Positions 44,708-53,027 of a stretch of DNA of 64,000 bases are shown in pieces. Where the stretch lies: contig LBMP01000006.1 of the NCBI GenBank assembly GCA_001184205.1, positions 285,503 to 349,502 of the forward strand. Direction: 5' to 3'. Under the pieces are notes generated by a model. It was given only the letters and a program-made list of their open reading frames with translations. It had not been told where the DNA came from and made no database searches. Numbering within the stretch: position 1 is the first letter of the stretch; each line of letters starts with the position of its first letter. Source of the DNA: Desulfocarbo indianensis (GTDB lineage Bacteria > Desulfobacterota > Desulfarculia > Desulfarculales > Desulfarculaceae). Made by a program: the position numbers and the translations under genes.

Positions 44708-46099
44708 TCAATGCTTGCGGCGGCGGCGGGCTTGCAGCAGGGGATGGTCCAGGTCTATTTTGTCCAGCTTGTAGGAAAGCGCTCGGGGGGTGATGCCCAA
44801 GAGCTCCGCCGCCCGGCTTTGCACCCAGTCGGTCCTTTCCAGGGCGGTCTTGATGGCCCAGCGTTCCAGCTCTTCCAGGTCCAGGGTGGGCGGGGAGGGC
44901 TCTTCGGCCTGTCCTTTGAGGCTGCCTTCGCCCAGTCCCAGGTCGGCCAGGCTCAGTTCGTTGCCGCCCGAGAACAGCATGGCCCGCTCCACGGCGTTGC
45001 GCAGCTCGCGGATGTTGCCCGGCCAAGTGTGTGCGGTGAGCTTTTCCATGGCCGCCTGGGAAAGCGGTTTCATCTGCTGGCGGGATTCCGCGCAGATGGA
45101 GCGCAGGAATTTATCGGCCAGGGGGATTATGTCCGCCCGCCGCTCGCGCAGGGGCGGAATGAAAATGGGCGTTACGTTGAGCCGGTAGAACAGGTCCCTG
45201 CGGAAGCTGCCTTCGCGCACCGCCTGCTCCAGGTCCACGTTGGTGGCCGCCACGATGCGGACGTCCACCTGAATGGAGCGGGAGCCGCCCACCCGCTGGA
45301 TAACCTTGTCCTCTATGGCCCTCAGCACCTTGGCCTGAATGGCGGGGCTCATGTCGCCCACTTCGTCCAGGAACAGGGTGCCGCCGTGGGCCTGTTGAAA
45401 GCGTCCGGCCCGGGCCTTGTGGGCCCCGGTGAAAGCGCCTTTTTCGTGGCCGAACAGCTCGCTTTCCAAAAGCGTTTCCGTGAGCGCCGCGCAGTTCACC
45501 GTCACCAGGGCGCCCTTGTGGCGCGGGCTGTTGGCGTGGATGGCGCCGGCGACAAGGCTCTTGCCCACCCCGGTCTCGCCGGTGAGCAGCACGGTCACGT
45601 CGGTGGGCGAAACCCTGGCCACCTGGCGCAGCACCTCTTTCATGGCGTCGGATTCGGCCAGGATGTTGTCCAGCCGGTAGATATAGGGCTGCTCGTGGCG
45701 CAGGTAGTCATAGGCGTGGTGCAGGGCGGCCTTTTCCAGGGCCCTGTCCACCGTGAGCAGCATGTGCTCCAGGTTCAGCGGTTTCTCATGGAAGTCAAAG
45801 GCCCCGGCCCGCATGGCCTCCACCGCCGAATCCACGCTGCCGAAACCGGTCATGATTATCACTTCGGTGTGCTGGGAATACTCTTGCACGTGGGCCAGGA
45901 TCTCCAGCCCCTCGCCGTTCTCGGGTATGCGCAGATCGCTTATCACCAACTGAAAAACATGGTTCTTCAGCGATTCAAGGGCGCTGGTCACGTCGGCCGC
46001 CTCAGCCACCCGGTGGCCCTCCAGGATGAGGGCCTCGCTGAGAATAGCGCGCAGATGATCGTCGTCGTCAACTATCAGGATGTGACTGGCCGGGGCCAT
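44708..46099 (-). CDS. NtrC-type sigma-54 response regulator
   Basis: A 463-residue enhancer-binding protein: a receiver domain (residues 1-120, phospho-acceptor Asp in VISDLRI), AAA+ (about 140-370, Walker A GETGVGKS, intact GAFTGA loop) and a Fis-type helix-turn-helix (ERTDWVQSRAAELLGITPRA). It is the last of four signalling genes and lies 591 bp upstream of flp in the same direction. It is the obvious candidate activator of the tad promoter and perhaps of the tandem RNAs near 49 kb; this is inference. Confidence 0.94.
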   Translation of the reverse strand: MAPASHILIVDDDDHLRAILSEALILEGHRVAEAADVTSALESLKNHVFQLVISDLRIPENGEGLEILAHVQEYSQHTEVIIMTGFGSVDSAVEAMRAGAFDFHEKPLNLEHMLLTVDRALEKAALHHAYDYLRHEQPYIYRLDNILAESDAMKEVLRQVARVSPTDVTVLLTGETGVGKSLVAGAIHANSPRHKGALVTVNCAALTETLLESELFGHEKGAFTGAHKARAGRFQQAHGGTLFLDEVGDMSPAIQAKVLRAIEDKVIQRVGGSRSIQVDVRIVAATNVDLEQAVREGSFRRDLFYRLNVTPIFIPPLRERRADIIPLADKFLRSICAESRQQMKPLSQAAMEKLTAHTWPGNIRELRNAVERAMLFSGGNELSLADLGLGEGSLKGQAEEPSPPTLDLEELERWAIKTALERTDWVQSRAAELLGITPRALSYKLDKIDLDHPLLQARRRRKH

Positions 46100-46104
46100 T
46101 TAGC

Positions 46105-46482
46105 CTATGGCTCCTTTTTCGCAATGAAGCGCTTCAAAAATGGCAGAACCTGCTGGTGGAACTTCAAGGGCTTCTCAAAATACGGCTGTCCCCGCTTGGC
46201 CAACTGACGTCTGGTTTCTTCCTCCCAAAAAAAAGCGGTTACAAATATAACACGATCGAAACCATGATCGGAGGCCAGAATATCCGCCAATGCAAATCCA
46301 TTGCCATCGGGCAGCTTAATGTCGATCAAGGCGGCGTCCGGCGGCCGCCCGGCCGCGGCGAACCAGGCCTCGGCCTCGGCCACGCTGCCGGCCAGGGCCA
46401 CCTCATAGTTTTCGCTGGCCAGCCAGTCGCCCATGGTCTGGCGCACGGCCGGTTCGTCTTCCACTATCAATATCAAACTCAT
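46105..46482 (-). CDS. single-domain response regulator
   Basis: A 125-residue receiver domain alone. Acidic residues in VEDEP, phospho-acceptor Asp in LIDIKLPDG, and the conserved Lys in FEKPLKF. It has no output domain, so it may act as a phosphate relay or sink. It overlaps the membrane sensor gene by four bases and lies 5 bp before the NtrC-type gene. Confidence 0.92.
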   Translation of the reverse strand: MSLILIVEDEPAVRQTMGDWLASENYEVALAGSVAEAEAWFAAAGRPPDAALIDIKLPDGNGFALADILASDHGFDRVIFVTAFFWEEETRRQLAKRGQPYFEKPLKFHQQVLPFLKRFIAKKEP

Positions 46483-47810
46483 TGCTTAGCGCCCCCCGCG
46501 CCGCTAGCGGCGATATCATACATGGTGCCGCTGCCCAACTGGCCGTCCCTGGCCAATTCCACCTCGCCCCTGCTCAAGCGTTCCAGTTCCTCCACGGTGG
46601 CCTGAACATCGGCGAGGGCTTCGGCAACGGTTCCATCAAGGTTTTGTTTTATAGCTTCAAGATCGGTCAGGCGTCCCCGGCTGATCAATTCCAGATTGCC
46701 AAGAACCGTGGCCAGGTCGTTGCGCACGCGATGGCTGACGGTGCCCGCGTAGCGCTGCAAGGTCCTCTTTTCCACGGTGCGCGCCTCGTCGCGCAAGGCG
46801 GCCATGGTGTAGATGGCGCCGGCCGCGGCCAGCATGAACAGGGACCAAAGGCTTATGACGCCCAAATAGCCCAAGGCCGAGGCGCCCTGGGCGCCCAAGT
46901 CGGATTCGCGGCTGGCCACGCCCAACACCATGTCGCCGTTCTGGCTGCGGTAGTTGAGGATCAGTTTTTCTCCGTCCAAGGTTTGGCCAAGTCGGCCGGC
47001 CGCACCCAGTTGACCCTTATCGGCGGCTTGGGAGCCGCCAGCCAGGACCTTGGCCAATAACCCGGCGTTTACAAATCGCTTCAGACTGGCGCCGGCCAGT
47101 TGGCTGGTGGCCAGGGCTTGGGTGCCCTGGCCGTCCACCAGCCAGAGATCAAGCCCCCGGCTGGCCGGGGCCAGTTGGTCGCGCCATAGCCTGTCCACCG
47201 AATGCTGCAATATCACGGCGGCGCTGAGATTGCCCCGGCTGTCCCGCTTGGCGCTGGCCACCACGAAAACCAGGCGGCCGGGCGCCTCGATCAGCGGCGA
47301 TTGCCAATTTTCCAGCTTGGGGTCGTCGCTAAAGGCCTTTGCCACGAAAGCATAGGAAGGCAGCCAGGGGTCCTCCAGCCAGGGCGTCCGCTTTTTCAAC
47401 TCGGCCAGGCGCTCCGCTGGCAGAGGCCGGCCGTCATCGCCGATCACCGCCGCCAGGCGGCTGGGCCGAAGCCCGCCGTCGGGATTCACCACGGCGATGC
47501 CTTCCACGAAACTGCGTCCGTCCGGATAGGCGTACCACCTGAGGGTGTCGCGCAGGAGTTTGGCCTCTTCGCAGCGGCCCAGGTGCAGGGTGTCGTCATA
47601 GGTATCGGCCAGGGCGTCCCACTTGGCGTCGTACAACTGCGCCTGCATGATGTTGAGCCGCGCGTTTATCTGCCCTTGGTGCCGCTGGCATTCGCGCTGG
47701 GTCAGAAGGTCGCCCAGATAGAAATAAGCCACGGCCAGGGGAAGGGTCAGCGCCAGGGTGACGCCCAGAAAGAACAGCCAGCGTTTGGTAAGGGGATGGT
47801 TAAACGTCAA
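46479..47810 (-). CDS. membrane sensor with histidine dimerisation domain but no ATPase domain
   Basis: A 443-residue protein with a membrane helix at about residues 10-30, a ~280-residue periplasmic domain (Cache-like by size and position), a second helix near 335-358 (LGYLGVISLWSLFMLAAAG) and a cytoplasmic histidine segment, YAGTVSHRVRNDLATVLGNL. The chain ends about 70 residues later without N, G or F boxes of a kinase ATPase domain. I chose TTG at 47810, inside the end of the previous gene, with GGGAGG upstream; the longer frame has no membrane or domain features. It may work with the adjacent soluble kinase. Confidence 0.75.
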   Translation of the reverse strand: MTFNHPLTKRWLFFLGVTLALTLPLAVAYFYLGDLLTQRECQRHQGQINARLNIMQAQLYDAKWDALADTYDDTLHLGRCEEAKLLRDTLRWYAYPDGRSFVEGIAVVNPDGGLRPSRLAAVIGDDGRPLPAERLAELKKRTPWLEDPWLPSYAFVAKAFSDDPKLENWQSPLIEAPGRLVFVVASAKRDSRGNLSAAVILQHSVDRLWRDQLAPASRGLDLWLVDGQGTQALATSQLAGASLKRFVNAGLLAKVLAGGSQAADKGQLGAAGRLGQTLDGEKLILNYRSQNGDMVLGVASRESDLGAQGASALGYLGVISLWSLFMLAAAGAIYTMAALRDEARTVEKRTLQRYAGTVSHRVRNDLATVLGNLELISRGRLTDLEAIKQNLDGTVAEALADVQATVEELERLSRGEVELARDGQLGSGTMYDIAASGAGGAKQ

Positions 47811-48849
47811 CCGCCTCTGCCTCCCACGGCACCCTGAGGGTGAATACGGTGCATCCCGGCTCGCTCGCAACCTCGAAAGCAACCTCGTACGGTTTCAATA
47901 GCTGCTGAACCGAATACAGGCCCAGCCCCGAGGCCTGGCTCTCTTGCGAATGGGTGGTGAAAAACGGCTCGAAAACCCGCTTCAGGTCCGCCTTTGGTAT
48001 GCCTCTCCCGGAATCCTGGATGCGGATCGTGATATGGCTCTCATCCCAAGCGGTGGAAATCTTGAGCGATTTTTCGGGAGAATCCTTCATGGCCTGCATG
48101 GCGTTGCGCAATATGTTGCGGAAGCTTTGCGAGAAATCCGAATAAAGCCCCTTGACCATGGGCAAGTTCTCGGCCAGGTCCAGCTCCTGGCGCACGCTCT
48201 GCTTGAGGCCCAGGTTGTTGTCGGCGAAGCGCAGTTCGCGGGTGAGGATGTCGTTCAAATCCAGGGGGCCCTGGCGGCGGGCCGCCTCGCCCCGCACCTT
48301 GGCCAAAAGGTCTCGAGTGGCTTCGGTGATTTGATCGACGTGCTCCACTATGACGCGGTAGGCGTTTTTCACGGATGGGGGCCAGGCCTGGACTTGGGCG
48401 GCTATTTGCGGAGAATTTTCCAGGGCCTTGCCCTGAAAGCGCTCCAGCAATTCCGACGAGGAGCGGATCACGCTCAAGGGACCGGCCAGGTTGTGGATCA
48501 ATCCCGCGGTCAAGGCGCCCAAATCCACCATGGAGACGCCGCCTTGCAGAATCCACACCTGCAAGCCCCCGTCCAGGCCCACTGACAAGCCCCGGATAAG
48601 CGGGCCTTGGCCGGAGGGCGTGACCACCCGGCCCAGGATATCGCAGGATTGCATTTTCTGGGCGGGCGCGGGCGCGGGCTGCAGCAATTGCTCGGGCTGC
48701 AAACCGGTCAAGGCCTTTTGCGCGGTTTTAAACAAGTCGGCGGCGGGCAGATTCGCGTGCTCCACCCCTTGAGGGCCCAAGATCACAATGCGCTCGCTCA
48801 AGGCGTCAACCAGGTAAACCAGAAATTTCAAAATTTGGTTTTGGATCAT
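47800..48849 (-). CDS. soluble sensor histidine kinase
   Basis: A 349-residue kinase without membrane segments. A small N-terminal PAS-like region (1-110) is followed by the phospho-His helix (TAGLIHNLAGPLSVIRSSSE) and an ATPase domain with N box (RNILRNAMQAM), DSGRGI and GLGLYSVQQ. It is the first gene of the four-gene signalling group; the next gene overlaps by 11 bp. Its start lies 108 bases from the first tandem RNA promoter, which points the other way. Confidence 0.9.
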   Translation of the reverse strand: MIQNQILKFLVYLVDALSERIVILGPQGVEHANLPAADLFKTAQKALTGLQPEQLLQPAPAPAQKMQSCDILGRVVTPSGQGPLIRGLSVGLDGGLQVWILQGGVSMVDLGALTAGLIHNLAGPLSVIRSSSELLERFQGKALENSPQIAAQVQAWPPSVKNAYRVIVEHVDQITEATRDLLAKVRGEAARRQGPLDLNDILTRELRFADNNLGLKQSVRQELDLAENLPMVKGLYSDFSQSFRNILRNAMQAMKDSPEKSLKISTAWDESHITIRIQDSGRGIPKADLKRVFEPFFTTHSQESQASGLGLYSVQQLLKPYEVAFEVASEPGCTVFTLRVPWEAEAVDV

Positions 48850-48956
48850 GGGACAAACTCACAGGTTCTCGGTCAGCAGGCGGGGACGGGCTAAGCCATT
48901 GGGGTAAGCGTTGAGCCTGATCTTAGCACGCCCGTCAGAAGTGGTCTAAACTAATA

Positions 48957-48973
48957 TTTGGCAAGCCTATTGC
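48957..48973 (+). promoter_or_regulatory. sigma-54 promoter of tandem RNA 1
   Basis: TTTGGCAAGCCTATTGC has GG (48960-48961) and GC (48972-48973) separated by ten bases, a strong -24/-12 match. Start of transcription predicted near 48985. Confidence 0.7.
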
Positions 48974-49060
48974 ATTACAAAAAAGCGATTGCGCCTCACG
49001 CCGAGGCACTCTCCCAACAGGGGCAGGCAGGGAGGGTGGTAAGGCTGGGGCGCAACGCTT
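48957..49060 (+). repeat. 104-bp tandem repeat unit, copy 1 (promoter plus RNA)
   Basis: 97 of 104 bases match 49139-49242. The repeat begins exactly at the -24 element and ends at the closing helix of the predicted RNA. Confidence 0.9.
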
Positions 49061-49062
49061 TT
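48985..49062 (+). ncRNA. predicted sigma-54-dependent small RNA, copy 1
   Basis: Predicted ~78-nt RNA. Its 5' end pairs with its 3' end: 48984-48987 and 48989-48998 with 49059-49046 around one bulged A, and the helix continues with 49000-49002 and 49043-49045. An inner 9-bp hairpin joins 49007-49015 to 49030-49038 around the 14-base loop AACAGGGGCAGGCA. TTTT follows the closing helix, as in an intrinsic terminator. Transcription runs away from the kinase gene at 48849. No protein-coding potential is seen. Confidence 0.6.
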
Positions 49063-49138
49063 GGCGCCGTGAAGAGGGATTCGTTCATATCTTGGTAAAT
49101 TGACAGCTATTTTCGCGTTTAATCATAGCGCCGGGCCT

Positions 49139-49155
49139 TTTGGCAAGCCTATTGC
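49139..49155 (+). promoter_or_regulatory. sigma-54 promoter of tandem RNA 2
   Basis: Identical to the copy 1 promoter: TTTGGCAAGCCTATTGC, with -24 GG at 49142-49143 and -12 GC at 49154-49155. Start predicted near 49167. Confidence 0.7.
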
Positions 49156-49242
49156 ATTACAAGAAAGCGATTGCGCCTCACGCTGAGGCACTCTCCCAAC
49201 AGGGGCAGGCAGGGAGGGTGATAAAGCTGAGGCGCAATCCTT
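49139..49242 (+). repeat. 104-bp tandem repeat unit, copy 2 (promoter plus RNA)
   Basis: Differs from copy 1 at the positions matching 48981, 49002, 49039, 49043, 49048, 49056 and 49057. The 78-base spacer between copies is unrelated to the rest. Confidence 0.9.
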
Positions 49243-49246
49243 ATTT
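49167..49246 (+). ncRNA. predicted sigma-54-dependent small RNA, copy 2
   Basis: Predicted ~80-nt RNA, 182 bases downstream of copy 1. The closing helix GATTGCGCCTCA (49169-49180) with TGAGGCGCAATC (49228-49239) is a perfect 12-bp match, then CTTATTT follows. The inner hairpin is identical to copy 1. Compared with copy 1, a C-G pair has become U-A (49184 with 49225) and a G-U has become A-U (49230), so substitutions keep the fold. Confidence 0.6.
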
Positions 49247-49288
49247 GCAACTCCTGAAAACGCCGAGCGGCCCATCCATCGTTATGTG

Positions 49289-49372
49289 CGATATATACTG
49301 TTTATTCGGATAGATAATACGAATATCGGCAGCCATCCACGGTAAATACGGCTGTATAGGATAATGTTTATC
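49289..49372. promoter_or_regulatory. AT-rich region with nested inverted repeats
   Basis: TATTCG (49303-49308) with CGAATA (49320-49325), CGATAT (49289-49294) with ATATCG (49323-49328), and GATAATGTTTATC (49360-49372) are dyads in an AT-rich stretch after RNA copy 2 and before the convergent receiver gene. They could be regulator sites, but no start lies downstream on either strand. Confidence 0.25.
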
Positions 49373-49455
49373 AGGTGGAGTTAAAAATAACTGGGTTATT
49401 CAGTTTGTCCTGAAAATAAGGCGAAATGACCCTAATAGAATCGGCAATAAATTAC

Positions 49456-49899
49456 CTAATCGGGCATTTCGGTAAGGTTTACGTGGTAGAATCGGCTATT
49501 ATTCAAGGAAGCCTGTTCTTCCAAAAGTAACTTCGCGGTATCAACGAAACGATCAAGGTCGCGGAGCTTATCGAGAAAGGCTCTCGCTCCAGCCTCGCGG
49601 CAACGGCTGGGCATGCGGGGGTCGCCATGGGCCGACAGCATGAGCACCGCCGGGCGATATTCGCCGGGAAGGGCATTGATCAGCTCCTGACAGAGTTCCA
49701 CCCCGCTGGTATCCGGCAGGCGGACGTCCAGCACCATGAGCTGGGGAGGTTCTTGGGTGTTGAAACACCAATCCCGGGCTGTCTGGCCGTTTTCACAGCT
49801 CACCACCAGCCATCCTTCGGCCGAAAGCATGGCCATATACAACGTTGCGGTGTCCGCATCGTCTTCCACTAAAAGTACCAGGGGCGGTTTGGCGTTCAA
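49456..49899 (-). CDS. single-domain response regulator
   Basis: A 147-residue receiver domain: acidic LVEDDADTATLY, phospho-acceptor Asp in MVLDVRLPDTSG, Ser in VLMLSAHG, and Lys in FLDKLRDLD. The ~20-residue C-terminal tail is not a known output domain. It overlaps the upstream PAS kinase gene by four bases, which makes a cognate pair likely. Confidence 0.9.
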   Translation of the reverse strand: MNAKPPLVLLVEDDADTATLYMAMLSAEGWLVVSCENGQTARDWCFNTQEPPQLMVLDVRLPDTSGVELCQELINALPGEYRPAVLMLSAHGDPRMPSRCREAGARAFLDKLRDLDRFVDTAKLLLEEQASLNNSRFYHVNLTEMPD

Positions 49900-51338
49900 T
49901 AGACGGCCTCCAAAAGCACGGTGAAGCAGGTGCCCACGCCAGGTTCGCTTTCCACGCTGATATGACCGCCATGCAGGCGCACAATCTCCTGCACCAGGCT
50001 GAGGCCGATGCCCAGGCCCTCCAGCCGCCCGGTGCCCGAAAGGTCGGCGCGGTAGAACCGGTTGAAAATTTTCGCCATGTGTTCTCTAGCCATTCCCACG
50101 CCGGAATCGGTCACCTTGAACTCGACCCGGTTATCCAGCTTCTCAAGACCGACGGTCACCTGACCGCCTTCCTTATTATATTTGACCGCATTCAGAAGCA
50201 GGTTGTCCACTAATTGAATTAGTTTTTCCGCATTACCCATGACCATGACCGGCGCGGGGGTCACCTGCGTCAGGTCCAGGCTCACGTCCCTTTCCGCGGC
50301 CATGGCGCGCAGATTGTCCGCCTCGGTCCTGATGAGCTTGCCAAGCTCCACCTGGCCCATTTCGTACTGATCCTTGGCGTGGGCCAATCTGGCCAGATCC
50401 AAAAGATTGTTTATCTGGGTCTCCAGCTTGCTGAGGTTGCGCCAGCATATTTCAAGATAATTCTGCTTGTCCTCGGGCTTCATGCGGCCGGAAAGCATGA
50501 GTTGCAAGAACCCCTTAAGGGAAACCAGCGGAGTCTTGAGTTCGTGGCTCAAGGTCGTGAGGAATTGATCCTTTAGCTCTTCCACGTTTTTTATCTCCTC
50601 CAACGCCTTTTCCAACGCCGTGGATTTGGATAATAGCTCCCGGTGCAACAGTTCCCGTTGGGTGACGTCTCGCAAAATGGCCCCCAGCACCCAGGGCTGC
50701 CCCTCGGGGCCGCGCTCCAGGGAAATGCTGGCCTCCACCTGCAGCCAGTCCTGGCCGGTTTTCACGCGGCCCTTTTGCAAGCCTTCCTTGCCGCTGACGG
50801 CCGCATCCCAGCCCTCGTCCAGGGATACGAAGCGTTCCACCGATTGGCCCAGGACCTCGTTGCGCAAAAGGCCCACGGTCCGGCAAAAGGCTTGATTGGC
50901 GTCCAGGATGTGTCCTCCCGCCGGGCTGAGGGAAAGAAACATGTCAGGAGCGGCCTCGAAGAAGCGGCGGTAAAGGCTTAAGTAATCCACCAGGGCTTCC
51001 CGTAGCACCTGGATGGCGATGCCCAGGCGGCCCAGTTCGGCCAGGTAGGAAGGCCAGTCGTCCAGGGTTTCGGGCTCGCCCAGGGCCAGAGAGTGGCAAT
51101 GCTCGATCAAAAGGTCCACTTGCCGGGTCAGGCGGCGGTTCCACAGCCAACCCGCCAGCATGGCGACGGCTGCGGCGCAGGCCATGACGGTAAGGCTCAG
51201 GCCCCACAAGGTAAAGGAATACGGTTCCGGCAGATACCATATGGCCAGCAGGCATAGCGCCAGGAGAGGCGTTAAAGTCAGCGTCACCAAGACGCCCGCG
51301 GTCTTGACCAGGGACCAGTTCAGCATCTGCTGCACCAT
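49896..51338 (-). CDS. membrane PAS-domain histidine kinase
   Basis: A 480-residue kinase with two N-terminal membrane helices (about residues 14-33 and 40-65), a HAMP-length linker, a PAS domain (about 110-235), a phospho-His helix (FLTTLSHELKTPLVSLKGFL) and an ATPase domain with NLLLNAVKYN, DSGVGMA and GLGIGLSLVQEI. There is almost no periplasmic loop, so the signal is probably membrane-borne or cytoplasmic through PAS. Start uncertain: MVQQ or MLNW. Confidence 0.9.
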   Translation of the reverse strand: MVQQMLNWSLVKTAGVLVTLTLTPLLALCLLAIWYLPEPYSFTLWGLSLTVMACAAAVAMLAGWLWNRRLTRQVDLLIEHCHSLALGEPETLDDWPSYLAELGRLGIAIQVLREALVDYLSLYRRFFEAAPDMFLSLSPAGGHILDANQAFCRTVGLLRNEVLGQSVERFVSLDEGWDAAVSGKEGLQKGRVKTGQDWLQVEASISLERGPEGQPWVLGAILRDVTQRELLHRELLSKSTALEKALEEIKNVEELKDQFLTTLSHELKTPLVSLKGFLQLMLSGRMKPEDKQNYLEICWRNLSKLETQINNLLDLARLAHAKDQYEMGQVELGKLIRTEADNLRAMAAERDVSLDLTQVTPAPVMVMGNAEKLIQLVDNLLLNAVKYNKEGGQVTVGLEKLDNRVEFKVTDSGVGMAREHMAKIFNRFYRADLSGTGRLEGLGIGLSLVQEIVRLHGGHISVESEPGVGTCFTVLLEAVY

Positions 51339-51406
51339 ATAATAAGGAGTGGCGGCCGCTTGATCGTGTTCCCAGCCTAAAGCCAGGCGGCGAGCCTGTC
51401 AATGCC

Positions 51407-51424
51407 GGGAAGCGGCCGCTTCCC
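51407..51424. other. 18-bp perfect palindrome
   Basis: GGGAAGCGGCCGCTTCCC lies in the divergent gap between the PAS kinase and glgA. No T-run follows on the plus strand. It may be an operator; a related GCGGCCGCTT stands at 51351-51361. Confidence 0.4.
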
Positions 51425-51555
51425 GCCCGATAAAAAAGAACTCAAAGTAGGCAATTAGGGGCGCGGATGCTTTTGTGCTGCAACCTTGAGCGTGATATCA
51501 TCAAATTAATATCAACGGTACCTGGCTCCCGTGCCAACGGGAAGGGAAGTGGGCT

Positions 51556-53022
51556 ATGCACATATTGTTCCTGTCCCCAGAGATTTGCCCCTTTATTAGA
51601 GTGGGAGGCCTGGCCGAGGTGGCCCATGATCTGCCGCTTGCCTTGGGCGCACGGGGACACCAAGTGGAAGTAGTGGCTCCCAAGTGCAAGATGCCGCCCG
51701 AGTTGGAGGCCGGTCTGGAGCCTCTTGATATAGCCCTGGAGGTGCCGGTGAGCTGGCGGCGCCACAAGGCCGCCGTGTACAAGTACGCCCTGGGCCCTTC
51801 GGTTACCGTTTATTTCATAAGCCACGAGCACCTGTTCGACCGCGACGGACTTTACGGCAATGCCTATGGCGACTACGAGGACAACGCCGAGCGCTTCATA
51901 TTCTACAGCCGGGCTTCGGTGGAGCTGGCTTCGGCCATGGGTTGGCGCTTGGACGCGGTGCACGCCAATGACTGGACCACCGGCTTGGTGCCCCTCTACC
52001 TTAAATCGCTCTACGCCGATCGACCGGAATTCGCCGAGGCGGGAACCGTGATGACCATCCACAACCTGGGAGCCCAGGGCATGTTCTGGCATTACGACAT
52101 GCCGCTTACCGGCTTGGGCTGGGAATATTTCACGCCGCAGGGGCTCGAGTTCTACGGCAAGATCAATTTCCTCAAGGCGGGCCTGGTGTTCGCCGATGTG
52201 ATCACCACGGTCAGCGAGACCTATGCCAAGGAGATACTGACGGCCGAACAGGGCTGCGGCTTGGAGGGCGTCATAAACTCCCGCAAGGAGCGCTTGCACG
52301 CGGTGGTGAACGGCCTGGATTATCAGACCTGGAATCCCGAAACCGACTCTCTTATTCCGGCTAATTTCAGCGCCCGCGATCTGGCGCCCAAGAAGCAATG
52401 CCAGGCGGCGCTGAGGAGGCGCATGGGCTTGCCCGAGGATTCCATCCGTCCGCTCGCGGCGGTGGTGGGCCGGCTGCTGGACCGCAAGGGCCTCGATATC
52501 CTGGCCCCCTCCCTTGAGCGCGTCATGGACATGGGTTTGGAAGTGGCGGTCATGGGCCACGGCGAGGATCATTACCATGTGCTGCTGAAGAGCCTGGCGC
52601 GCAAGCGCCCCGAGCAGTTGGCCGTGCATATCGGCTATAATTCCGAGCTGGCCCACCAGATCATGGCGGGCTCGGATATGCTTTTGATGCCCAGCCGCTA
52701 TGAGCCGTGCGGGCTACATCAGATGCAGGCCATGCGTTATGGCGCGGTGCCGGTGGCCAGGGCCACGGGGGGCTTGGAAGACACCATCGCCGATCATGGG
52801 CCGGAATCGCCGGGAACGGGATTCAAATTCGCCGAGTTCAGCTCGGACGCCTTTATCGGCGCCCTGGGGCGGGCCCTGCAGGCCTTTGCCCGTCCCTCGG
52901 AATGGCAGGAGATCATGAAGCGCGGCATGGCGCAGGACTTTTCCTGGGACAGCGCGGCGCCCCGCTACGAAAAAATCTACGACCTTGCCCGCAAGGAGCG
53001 CCTTGAACAACAGGGGGCCTAG
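51556..53022 (+). CDS. glgA: glycogen/starch synthase
   Basis: A GT5-family ADP-glucose:glucan transferase of 488 residues. HILFLSPEICPFIRVGGLAE carries the nucleotide-sugar loop, and VHANDWTTGLVPLYLK and SRYEPCGLHQMQAM are family signatures. The usual KxGGL motif reads RVGGL, a conservative change at the Lys that contacts ADP-glucose. GTGF, the acceptor-end motif, is present. A 6-bp hairpin (51527-51542) precedes the start. The GAF kinase follows after 5 bp. Confidence 0.92.
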   Translation: MHILFLSPEICPFIRVGGLAEVAHDLPLALGARGHQVEVVAPKCKMPPELEAGLEPLDIALEVPVSWRRHKAAVYKYALGPSVTVYFISHEHLFDRDGLYGNAYGDYEDNAERFIFYSRASVELASAMGWRLDAVHANDWTTGLVPLYLKSLYADRPEFAEAGTVMTIHNLGAQGMFWHYDMPLTGLGWEYFTPQGLEFYGKINFLKAGLVFADVITTVSETYAKEILTAEQGCGLEGVINSRKERLHAVVNGLDYQTWNPETDSLIPANFSARDLAPKKQCQAALRRRMGLPEDSIRPLAAVVGRLLDRKGLDILAPSLERVMDMGLEVAVMGHGEDHYHVLLKSLARKRPEQLAVHIGYNSELAHQIMAGSDMLLMPSRYEPCGLHQMQAMRYGAVPVARATGGLEDTIADHGPESPGTGFKFAEFSSDAFIGALGRALQAFARPSEWQEIMKRGMAQDFSWDSAAPRYEKIYDLARKERLEQQGA

Positions 53023-53027
53023 TCCAG

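Noticed and set aside
44466-44774. 102-codon plus-strand frame
   Set aside because: No family features, no ribosome-binding site, and it runs into the antisense of the NtrC-type gene.
49100-49128. TTGACA between the two RNA copies as a sigma-70 promoter
   Set aside because: No acceptable -10 at 16-18 bases.
48957-49242. CRISPR-like reading of the repeats
   Set aside because: Only two copies, unit too long (104 bp), and the repeat contains a promoter and a folded RNA.
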